Of a stretch of DNA of 15,189 nt, positions 1-5,352 are shown in pieces. The position numbers and the translations under genes were made by a program. Source of the stretch: Acidobacteriota bacterium (GTDB taxonomy: Bacteria > Acidobacteriota > Blastocatellia > Pyrinomonadales > Pyrinomonadaceae); NCBI GenBank assembly GCA_013140875.1, contig JABFSB010000262.1:1-15189 (forward strand), read 5' to 3'. Positions within the stretch are counted from its first letter, which is position 1. Every line of letters begins with the position of its first letter. The notes under the pieces were generated by a model. That model was not told the DNA's origin. It did not search any database and saw only the letters and a program-made list of their open reading frames with translations.

Positions 1-237
1 TTTAGCACTGGTTTCAAGGAAGGTCGGCGGCATAATCTCAAAATCTCCGTCAGCATTCATCTCAATGCGCACGTCTTCGTTCGCCTGATCGATCTCGTAA
101 AGTTCACGATCAGTAAATTTCCGCCCAAACGTCTTCACTACATAGAAAAATGGCTTAGGAAAAACGAGTTGAAAATCGTCCTTCGGCATCCTAAAGGAGT
201 ATTTCGGTTTGCCGGATTTTAAGGTAACCGCCTGCAT
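1..237 (-). CDS. Uma2-family (DUF820) putative endonuclease, N-terminal part only
   Basis: This open frame has no stop from the ATG at 237 to the window edge, giving 79 N-terminal residues. The stretch FTDRELYEI, then VRIEMNADGDFEIMPPT, matches the opening of Uma2 proteins: a short helix, then an E-x-x-x-(D/N)-G-x-(I/F) strand turn and a 'MPP(T/S)' motif. Uma2 proteins belong to the PD-(D/E)XK nuclease superfamily. Their cellular role is poorly known, and they often occur in many copies per genome. The catalytic Asp/Glu-x-Lys part would lie beyond the left edge, so activity cannot be judged. The start lies 10 bp after the stop of the YgfZ-like gene on the same strand, so co-transcription is likely. 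No convincing Shine-Dalgarno sequence precedes the ATG, so translational coupling is possible. The family call rests on the N-terminal motif only. Confidence 0.7.
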   Translation of the reverse strand, partial: MQAVTLKSGKPKYSFRMPKDDFQLVFPKPFFYVVKTFGRKFTDRELYEIDQANEDVRIEMNADGDFEIMPPTFLETSAK

Positions 238-247
238 ACTTGTAATT

Positions 248-1204
248 CTAAACGAAAGGAAGGTTCTTTACTACCAGATTCATTCCACTCGACCTTAAAA
301 CTGTGTCTTCGGCTAAATAGTCAAATCGCACAAACGCGAGTGCTATTTGCTGATCAAGCGTCGGCGAATAAATAACCGATGTGATCCGACCGGCGTTTTT
401 GCCATCCGGCGACTTGAGTTCCGCTTCGGGGGAAAGAACCACCCCGTCAGCCGAAGCGGCTGCCACCCCTTCTTCGCAAGGAGGGGAGCTAAGAATCAGT
501 CCGGTTAACTGCTTGGCGACATGGCCGCGGAAGTGGATGCGGGCGATTATTTCCTGGCCCATGTAACAGCCTTTGTTGTAGGAGATAAGGCCATCGAGGC
601 CGAGTTCGGGAACAATTGTCGTTTCGTCCATATCGACGCCGTATTTTGGAATGCCCGACTCGATGCGGAGCATTTCGTAAAGCTGGTCGTCGATCTTTAT
701 CGCATCGGCGGCGATAAGGTTGGACCTAAACTTTTCTGCATCATCCGCCGGAACAAAATACCCAACTGTCGAACGGCCTGAAAATATATGGCCGCCAACC
801 AAGCCGGACGATTCCCAAACTTTGCCGCTTTGCGGCTTTGCGGGAAACTCTTCAAAAACTTCAAAATATTCGAACTGCCGCGACAGGTCCTCAACGAAAA
901 AATCGCCCGCGTAAGTAAACCGGAACAAGTTATTGAACACCTTTTCCCGCGTCGCTTCTTCAGTCTCGATCAGGAAACGGTCGCCTTGCCGCAGAATACG
1001 AACGACAGCCAGCATTCTTCCCTGGGCATTCGGAAAGGCGGCAAGCATCTGCTGCCCGTCCTCGAGCGTCTTCACGTCGTTCGTGATCATTCCGTCCATA
1101 AACGGCACGGCCTCTTTTCCCCAAACGGCGATCAGCCCGCGCGGCATCTCGAAAAACCCGCTCCCGCCGCCGCGGATATGGTCATAAGAATTGATATCGA
1201 TCAT
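248..1204 (-). CDS. ygfZ: YgfZ/GcvT-like folate-binding protein (Fe-S cluster maintenance)
   Basis: This 318-residue cytosolic protein has the YgfZ signature KGCYMGQE at residues 211-218, followed by the I-x-R-x-x-x-R-G region. It is preceded by a GcvT-type folate-binding fold: 'TNDVKTLEDGQ' near residue 41 and 'PNAQGRMLAVVRI' near residue 58. In this family (COG0354; YgfZ, Iba57/CAF17) the protein binds tetrahydrofolate and supports assembly or repair of certain Fe-S enzymes such as MiaB; the conserved Cys (C213) is needed. The start MIDINSYDHIR fits the family N-terminus. No Shine-Dalgarno is visible, but TAGTAT lies 8 nt before the ATG, so the mRNA may be leaderless. Residues about 240-256 form an unusual Gly/Ala/Ser/Glu/Val-rich insertion in a loop that is normally short. 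It is encoded by a palindromic DNA element (separate entry). The frame stays open through it, so the gene is probably functional. Confidence 0.9.
   Translation of the reverse strand: MIDINSYDHIRGGGSGFFEMPRGLIAVWGKEAVPFMDGMITNDVKTLEDGQQMLAAFPNAQGRMLAVVRILRQGDRFLIETEEATREKVFNNLFRFTYAGDFFVEDLSRQFEYFEVFEEFPAKPQSGKVWESSGLVGGHIFSGRSTVGYFVPADDAEKFRSNLIAADAIKIDDQLYEMLRIESGIPKYGVDMDETTIVPELGLDGLISYNKGCYMGQEIIARIHFRGHVAKQLTGLILSSPPCEEGVAAASADGVVLSPEAELKSPDGKNAGRITSVIYSPTLDQQIALAFVRFDYLAEDTVLRSSGMNLVVKNLPFV
436..488. repeat. Palindromic (REP/RPE-like) element inserted in frame in ygfZ
   Basis: Two adjacent hairpins are visible. CAGCCG (448-453) pairs with CGGCTG (457-462) over a 3-nt loop. CCCCTTCTT (466-474) pairs with AAGGAGGGG (478-486) over CGC, with one G-T wobble. 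CCACCCC also occurs twice (439-445 and 463-469), flanking the first hairpin. The stretch encodes residues about 240-256 of the YgfZ-like protein, in a loop where relatives usually have only a few residues before the 'DGK.VGRITS' strand. The look is that of a dispersed palindromic repeat that entered a gene without breaking the frame, as in Rickettsia palindromic elements. Its copy number elsewhere in the genome is unknown. Confidence 0.55.
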
Positions 1205-1579
1205 CTAACTCAATACTAAAAAATCGCCGCCGCGAAAGCTATTCTCCATCTGTGGTTGTTTCATACATAAAACCATTGCCATCACACGCAACATTTGGTA
1301 TGATCGGTTCGGTAAAAACCGTCGTTCTTTGAAATTTCGGACCGCAAAATGCAGAAGCCGTCTCTAAAAAGACGGTTTCGGTGTCACTCGTTAGTAAGGG
1401 CGCACGTTAGTAAGGGCGATTCGATCAACGCTGAACATTTCGCCCTTACCTTAGTGCGGGCTTTTGCAGCGTGAGGTGCGGTGCCGACGTCTTTTTTCTT
1501 TTCAAAAATCCCGTGGCCGAGAAATCGGTCAAGTTGACCTAAAAGCCCGTAAAATCAGCCTTTCAGTGTATAAAACTTG
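1205..1579. other. Intergenic region between divergent ygfZ and subtilase A genes
   Basis: No coding frame with protein-like character is seen. The region holds a small hairpin at 1358-1375 (CCGTCT, 6-nt loop, AGACGG), too weakly T-flanked on either strand to call a terminator with confidence. It also holds the REP-like repeat at 1390-1462. The T-rich run CTTTTTTCTTTTC at 1491-1503 follows without a clear stem. Confidence 0.5.
1390..1462. repeat. REP-like repeat: tandem 13-mers plus an inverted copy
   Basis: GTTAGTAAGGGCG occurs twice in direct orientation, at 1390-1402 and 1406-1418. GTAAGGGCGA (1410-1419) is matched by a perfect inverted copy TCGCCCTTAC (1440-1449) across a 20-nt loop. The wider arms are imperfect inverted copies of one roughly 22-nt unit: the reverse complement of the right arm reads GCCCGCACTAAGG-TAAGGGCGA and the left arm reads GGGCGCACGTTAG-TAAGGGCGA. 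This is typical of short intergenic palindromic repeats. No gene is associated with it. Confidence 0.6.
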
Positions 1580-1608
1580 TTGACACTCACCTGTCACAGT
1601 TGTACTTT
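1580..1608 (+). promoter_or_regulatory. Sigma70-type promoter of subtilase A, with internal palindrome
   Basis: TTGACA (1580-1585) is separated by 17 nt from TACTTT (1603-1608), close to the housekeeping consensus. TGACA-CTCACC-TGTCA (1581-1596) is a perfect inverted repeat with a 6-nt centre that overlaps the -35 box and spacer, placed as expected for a repressor operator. AGTTGT also recurs with 13-bp spacing (1598-1603 and 1611-1616). The predicted start near 1615 would leave a leader of about 100 nt. Confidence 0.6.
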
Positions 1609-1612
1609 ATAG

Positions 1613-1636
1613 TTGTGCCGTTTCTACCGGGCACAA
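1613..1636 (+). other. Hairpin at the predicted 5' end of the subtilase A mRNA
   Basis: TTGTGCC (1613-1619) and GGCACAA (1630-1636) are perfect complements around a 10-nt loop. They lie where the transcript from the 1580-1608 promoter should begin. A 5'-terminal stem of this kind may stabilise the message, or it may be a DNA-level binding site. The sequence alone does not tell which. Confidence 0.4.
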
Positions 1637-1714
1637 TAGACAAACCTCACTTTCTCTAACCGAGCAGATCCGCCGATTCAGTCGGATACTCATCCTTCCG
1701 GAGCAATTTCCTCA

Positions 1715-3613
1715 ATGAAAAGAATCCTCGTTCTGTCGATCGTTTCCATTATCGGCCTGGCTGGCGCATTCCTTATCACACGACCGACGGCGGGCCAAAA
1801 GATCAAGTTCTTTAAATCCTCGACACCGATCGTGAACCGGTACATCGTGGTTTTGAACGAGTCGGGTGACGGCGCGCGGCCGTCCGCGGAAGCGGTAGAA
1901 TCAGAGGCGAGCTATCTTGCCGAACAGTACGGCGGTTCCGCCGACAAAATATTTACCAACGCGATCAAGGGATTCTCCGCCGAGATGACTCCCGCCCAGG
2001 CGGAGCGCCTGAGCGCGGACGAAAACGTAAGTTTTGTCGAGGAAGATTCCTTTATGATGGTCGCGACAGAAGGATCCGCGGCCAGTTGGGGACTTGACCG
2101 GATCGATCAGCGGGCACTGCCGTTGAACAGTATTTACGGTTACACGCCGACCGGTCTGGGAGTCCATGCATACGTGGTGGACACGGGAATTCGCCCGACC
2201 CATGCAGATTTCGGCGGCCGGGCGTCGATCGTATTCGATGCGTTAAACGACGGACAAAACGGTTACGACTGTAACGGACACGGCACGCACGTGGCCGGAA
2301 CCATCGGCGGCTCGACCTACGGCGTGGCGAAGAACGTTTCGGTACATGGCGTTCGCGTTACGATGTGCTCGGGCGCGACCTCGGTCTCATTGGTATTAAA
2401 TGGGCTCGACTGGGTCGCGGCAAACAGGATCAATCCGGCAGTCGCAAATATAAGTATTGGTTTTACGGGAACGTCGAACGCGCTCGACGCGGGCATCACG
2501 AATGCCGTCGCATCCGGTCTGACGGTTGTCGTCGCGGCTGGAAACAGCTCGGCAAGCGCCTGCAATTACTCGCCGTCCAGGGTCCCGAACGCGATCACGG
2601 TCGGCGCATCATATGATACCGACGCACGTGCGTTGTATTCGAACTACGGCTCGTGTGTGGATATTTTTGCTCCCGGCACGTCGATAACCTCTCTCGGCAC
2701 GGCAAGCGATTCGGCAACGACCGTATTGAGCGGCACTTCGATGGCCGCCCCCCACGTGACCGGAGCGGCCGCACTCTATCTCGAATCGAATCCGCTCGCG
2801 AGCCCGAATGCCGTTACGCAGGCGATCCTGAATAGCGCAACCAGCGGTGTTTTGACCGACATTGGAGCGGGTTCGCCAAACAAACTGCTTTACTCCCGTC
2901 TCGACTCTTCCGGCTCCGGACCTACACCGACTCCCTCACCGACAGTCACGCCTACGCCGACCCCAACGCCAACACCGCCGGGCCAGGTGATAATAAAGAA
3001 ACGAGGTAATTCCCAAAACGGCGGAGCTTCGTCCGTAGCATCGTTCGTTTACAACGCAACCAACCTCAGCGTTCCGAGCTTTGTCTTGTACAACAACGCC
3101 ACGCCCAACGACACTTTTGTAGAATCCAGTATCCACGCATTCGGTGCGGCCAACGCCGTATCCGTGACCGAGGCTCCGGCCTACGGTTGGGAACTGATCT
3201 CGATCCAGTGCTCGGAAACGGGTGGCGGTGTTCCAAATGTTCAAAACACGACCGTCAATCTGCAAAATCGCTCCGCAAACATTGTCGTTGAGGCAGGTGA
3301 ACAGGTCGAATGCATATTTACAAGTCAGGAACGCTCGCCGACCGCCGCAAACGCAACCGTTTCGGGGCGTGTTTCGAACTCGGCCGGCACAGGTGTCAGA
3401 GGCGTGAGACTTTCGCTTATCAATGCGGCGACAGGAGAAGTTCGCACTACGGCAACAAGTTCTTTCGGATACTACTCCTTTGGCGACATTCCTGTGTCGG
3501 GTTTCTATATATTACGTGTAGAGCCGTCGAAAAAATACACCATCGTCGATGGCACTCGATCATTTGCCTTAACGGATAATATGGTTTCGCCGGATCTCAT
3601 CGTCGAGAGGTAG
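1715..3613 (+). CDS. Secreted S8 subtilase (proteinase K/aqualysin type) with PT linker and C-terminal regulatory-like domain
   Basis: This is a 632-residue preproprotein. Residues 1-27 are a signal peptide, with Gln28 the likely first mature residue. Residues about 41-113 are an I9-type inhibitory propeptide (RYIVVL ... FVEEDS). Residues about 125-395 are the peptidase: Asp156 (VVDTG), His189 (GHGTHVAG), oxyanion Asn277 (AAGNS) and Ser342 (SGTSMAAPH). Cys186/Cys218 and Cys283/Cys314 have the same 32- and 31-residue spacings as the two aqualysin I disulfides, so it is probably an extracytoplasmic, disulfide-stabilised serine protease. Residues about 403-422 are a Pro/Thr linker and 424-541 a prealbumin-like beta domain ending V-x-C-x-F-T. 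From Pro542 comes the CarboxypepD_reg-like domain shared with four neighbours. GGAG at 1700-1703 lies 11 nt before the ATG. The gene is monocistronic, between its own promoter and a terminator at 3647. Subtilase B (5353) is a shorter paralogue lacking the linker and middle domain. Confidence 0.93.
   Translation: MKRILVLSIVSIIGLAGAFLITRPTAGQKIKFFKSSTPIVNRYIVVLNESGDGARPSAEAVESEASYLAEQYGGSADKIFTNAIKGFSAEMTPAQAERLSADENVSFVEEDSFMMVATEGSAASWGLDRIDQRALPLNSIYGYTPTGLGVHAYVVDTGIRPTHADFGGRASIVFDALNDGQNGYDCNGHGTHVAGTIGGSTYGVAKNVSVHGVRVTMCSGATSVSLVLNGLDWVAANRINPAVANISIGFTGTSNALDAGITNAVASGLTVVVAAGNSSASACNYSPSRVPNAITVGASYDTDARALYSNYGSCVDIFAPGTSITSLGTASDSATTVLSGTSMAAPHVTGAAALYLESNPLASPNAVTQAILNSATSGVLTDIGAGSPNKLLYSRLDSSGSGPTPTPSPTVTPTPTPTPTPPGQVIIKKRGNSQNGGASSVASFVYNATNLSVPSFVLYNNATPNDTFVESSIHAFGAANAVSVTEAPAYGWELISIQCSETGGGVPNVQNTTVNLQNRSANIVVEAGEQVECIFTSQERSPTAANATVSGRVSNSAGTGVRGVRLSLINAATGEVRTTATSSFGYYSFGDIPVSGFYILRVEPSKKYTIVDGTRSFALTDNMVSPDLIVER
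2921..2980 (+). repeat. Pro-Thr coding repeat (interdomain linker of subtilase A)
   Basis: Alternating Pro and Thr codons (CCN ACN) form a degenerate 6-bp repeat that encodes residues about 403-422. Such linkers separate a secreted catalytic domain from accessory domains, and the array may vary in length between strains. Codon third positions vary, so it is not a recent perfect microsatellite. Confidence 0.75.
3338..3610 (+). other. C-terminal shared domain, copy 1 (subtilase A)
   Basis: This segment encodes residues 542-632 and begins PTAA. It then reads as a CarboxypepD_reg-like (transthyretin-type beta) fold: SGRV, a Gly-rich turn, R-L-S-L-I-N, TGEVR, SSFGYYSF, YILRV, KKY, ALTDN. It aligns without difficulty to the ends of the other four array proteins, whose copies start at 4552, 6541, 9065 and 11761. 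Confidence 0.85.
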
Positions 3614-3646
3614 CGCCGATGCCTTCCACGATAGCGAGTTCGCGAT

Positions 3647-3682
3647 AAAGCGGGCCCGGACGTTTGTCTCGGCCCGCTTTTT
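3647..3682 (+). terminator. Rho-independent terminator of subtilase A
   Basis: AAAGCGGGCC (3647-3656) and GGCCCGCTTT (3671-3680) form a perfect 10-bp stem with a 14-nt loop, followed by a T run. It lies 34 nt after the stop codon. Confidence 0.85.
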
Positions 3683-3804
3683 GGCGCGCCAGAAAAAAAA
3701 CTCATTTTTTCTGAACCAGCGGTCGATTACAGATATATACGAGCATTAAAGCGAACACGGCTTTGAGCGGCCACATTAAAGGACCGATCTATGCCAAGAA
3801 CTGA

Positions 3805-3832
3805 TTGACTGTCAGTTAGGATTTGTTAAACT
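3805..3832 (+). promoter_or_regulatory. Candidate promoter of the small secreted protein gene
   Basis: TTGACT (3805-3810) is followed after 16 nt by TAAACT (3827-3832). The GTTAAA core 20 nt from the -35 start resembles the blocks upstream of the genes at 7325 and 10006. TGAC-T-GTCA (3806-3814) is a short palindrome on the -35 box. The leader to the start codon is about 130 nt. It holds TATCGCGAT twice (3860-3868 and 3917-3925) and the palindrome CCACTAGTGG (3946-3955) just before the ribosome binding site. Nothing else is recognised between 3683 and 3972. Confidence 0.4.
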
Positions 3833-3972
3833 TAGGCATTCGATTAACCCCGATGTCTGTATCGCGATAGGCTTACGACCCTACTATTGTCTGGAATTCG
3901 CCGAGCATTAGTTATTTATCGCGATGACTTTTTTTACTTACTGCCCCACTAGTGGCTGTAGAGGAGTTTCCC

Positions 3973-4836
3973 ATGAACCACACGCGAAGTACCCCCAGCG
4001 TTTATCGATCGTTTTCCCGGATCTTATCGTTTTTGTTTTGCTTTTCTGTTCTGGCAAATCTTGGATTTGGACAATCCGTTAAATCGGGTTTTCAAAAAAG
4101 TGAACCTTCACCCGAGACGCCGCAGTCGGCGGTAGCGGCCGTGATTTTTGCAGGTCAGAATACGACCTGCGCCGACCTGAACGCCTCGGCCCTTCCGGCC
4201 TTTGGTCACATTACCGAAGACTGGGGGATCAAATTCGATAAGGCTGCCGATAACACGCTGCCGAACGGCTCTTATACATTTACCCAGGACCTGGGAGCTT
4301 TCTTCCCGCGTACGCTCCAGGGCGGCGGACCGAGCTACCCGTTCAGGTCCGTTACTTTTTCGACGGCCAACAGCCCGGCCCGCATGATCTCGTTCAACTC
4401 GGGCGTCCAGATCACGGCGGTGATAATAAAGGCAGGACCCGATTCTTACGTTTATCCTTACAGCCCTTTTACGTTCGCCGACACCGACCTCAATACGGGA
4501 GACAATCGCGGCATCAGCCACGTAGTTTTTTGTTATGGACTTAACGGCGGGCCGACCGCGGCAGACGGCTCGATCAGCGGCCGCGTTGTAAATAGCGAAG
4601 GCAACCCGGTTCCGCGGGCAAGGATCACCCTTGTGAACGGAAGCAGCGGCGAGACGCGTATGGCAATGACGAATTCGTTCGGGTATTACCAATTTAGCGA
4701 ACTGGATGTAAATGAATTTTATTTACTTTCCGTTAGCCACAAGCGTTACCGCTTCGACGAAGCCCAACGTGCCATCTCGCTTTTCGATAACTTAACGGAT
4801 GTCGATTTTGTTGCTTACGGTAAACAACAGTTCTAG
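3973..4836 (+). CDS. Small secreted protein: uncharacterised beta-rich module plus C-terminal regulatory-like domain
   Basis: The start is placed at the ATG at 3973 because GAGGAG (3961-3966) lies 6 nt before it. An in-frame GTG at 3952 lies upstream of this site. The product has 287 residues, with a signal peptide ending near Gly33 and Gln34 as the probable first mature residue. Residues about 64-190 form one module, with Cys66 (TTCADLN) near its start and Cys187 (SHVVFCYG) at its end. The motif IIKAGPDSYVYPY, then DTDLN and ISHVVFCY, resembles a module I recall in secreted bacterial proteins (V-I-V-K-G-G-P-N-x-x-V-Y ... L-S-H-I-S-F-C-Y), whose function is not known to me. The two Cys could form a disulfide closing the module. 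The shared C-terminal domain begins at Pro194 (nt 4552). No catalytic motif is seen, so a binding or structural role is possible. The gene has its own leader and terminator. Confidence 0.85.
   Translation: MNHTRSTPSVYRSFSRILSFLFCFSVLANLGFGQSVKSGFQKSEPSPETPQSAVAAVIFAGQNTTCADLNASALPAFGHITEDWGIKFDKAADNTLPNGSYTFTQDLGAFFPRTLQGGGPSYPFRSVTFSTANSPARMISFNSGVQITAVIIKAGPDSYVYPYSPFTFADTDLNTGDNRGISHVVFCYGLNGGPTAADGSISGRVVNSEGNPVPRARITLVNGSSGETRMAMTNSFGYYQFSELDVNEFYLLSVSHKRYRFDEAQRAISLFDNLTDVDFVAYGKQQF
4552..4833 (+). other. C-terminal shared domain, copy 2 (small secreted protein)
   Basis: It begins PTAA and then has SGRV, ARITLVN, SSGETR, TNSFGYYQF, FYLLSV, HKRYRF and LFDN. It is the closest of the five to a consensus of the family. 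Confidence 0.85.
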
Positions 4837-4856
4837 CCCCATATATTGCGCTGCTG

Positions 4857-4890
4857 ATGAGGCTGCCTGAGTAGGCGGCCTCATTTTTTT
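4857..4890 (+). terminator. Rho-independent terminator after the small secreted protein gene
   Basis: ATGAGGCTGCC (4857-4867) pairs with GGCGGCCTCAT (4874-4884), with one G-T wobble and a 6-nt loop, followed by seven Ts. It lies between convergent genes and touches the stop codon of the minus-strand MM0924-family gene. No T run follows it on that strand. Confidence 0.88.
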
Positions 4891-5098
4891 ATGCGATGAA
4901 TCCGGGGCGGGATAAGTGATCTTTGCGTTCGGAAAAGGCGGCGATCTTGTCGATGGCAATGAAGATATCCTCGCCGTCTTCGTTCTCTAACTTCAGGATT
5001 CCACCGGTCGAGGTGACCACTTGGCCGCTATACATCACGTTCGAGCCGCAATTCACGTCAATTTTCTTGCCGGCGAGCCCGCTTAAAATTTCTTCCAT
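4889..5098 (-). CDS. MM0924-family small protein
   Basis: This gene encodes a 69-residue protein with no signal peptide or membrane segment. The pattern EILSGLAGKKIDVNCGS, then a short Gly-containing turn, ILKLENEDG and IAIDKIAAF, fits the MM0924 family. These are small, probably SH3-like or Sm-like beta-barrel proteins of unknown function that occur in archaea and several bacterial phyla. The start at 5098 is chosen because GGAGG (5107-5103) precedes it by 4 nt. The frame stays open upstream to 5296, but that extension is low in family character. A TTGACA lies upstream at 5142-5137, with no good -10 box at the right distance. The gene is convergent with the small secreted protein gene, divergent from subtilase B, and the only intracellular-type gene inside the array. 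Any functional link is unclear. Confidence 0.78.
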   Translation of the reverse strand: MEEILSGLAGKKIDVNCGSNVMYSGQVVTSTGGILKLENEDGEDIFIAIDKIAAFSERKDHLSRPGFIA

Positions 5099-5236
5099 TT
5101 TACCTCCGAAAACACTCAAAATCCGTGTCGCATAATTGTCAATTCTAACCCTTTTCCAGGAAAAAAAGAATTCGAAAAAAATTCGTTCAATCTGACCGAA
5201 ACGCCCATTTTTTCTGGTCAATATGAGAAAAAAGTG

Positions 5237-5265
5237 TTGACGATTGTTGTTGATTATTATACATT
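5237..5265 (+). promoter_or_regulatory. Sigma70-type promoter of subtilase B
   Basis: TTGACG (5237-5242), a 17-nt spacer and TACATT (5260-5265) have the same layout as the subtilase A promoter. An A-rich run (GAGAAAAAAG) lies directly upstream and could act as an UP element. TGTTGA(C/T) occurs three times here, at 5235, 5248 and 5265, and once inverted at 5303-5309. Confidence 0.5.
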
Positions 5266-5310
5266 GTTGACTACGCGACCTCACACGTCGAGTCACACCA
5301 AAGTCAACAA
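5264..5310 (+). other. Inverted repeat at the start of the subtilase B transcript
   Basis: TTGTTGACT (5264-5272) and AGTCAACAA (5302-5310) are perfect complements. Inside them CGAC (5276-5279) pairs with GTCG (5287-5290). The left arm overlaps the -10 box, so this is more likely a protein-binding site on DNA than a pure RNA stem, although both are possible. Confidence 0.4.
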
Positions 5311-5352
5311 GGCCTCCATAGAAAATCTTTCCTAACTTTCCCGGAGTATCAA

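Noticed and set aside
788..1219. 143-codon plus-strand frame across ygfZ
   Set aside because: It is antisense to a clear YgfZ homologue and shows no protein-family features.
2921..2980. Possible CRISPR or tandem repeat array
   Set aside because: The repeat is simply Pro-Thr coding sequence in frame within subtilase A, with no spacers.
3952..3972. GTG start seven codons upstream of the small secreted protein
   Set aside because: The GAGGAG at 3961-3966 would lie inside the coding region, whereas it is ideally placed for the ATG at 3973.
4108..4692. 194-codon minus-strand open frame
   Set aside because: It is antisense to the small secreted protein gene and has no family signal or ribosome binding site. 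The sense frame has a signal peptide and a known C-terminal domain.
5099..5296. Upstream in-frame extension of the MM0924-family gene
   Set aside because: The extension is Phe/Arg/Asn-rich and unlike the family, and it crosses the promoter of the divergent subtilase. GGAGG 4 nt before the ATG at 5098 marks the true start.
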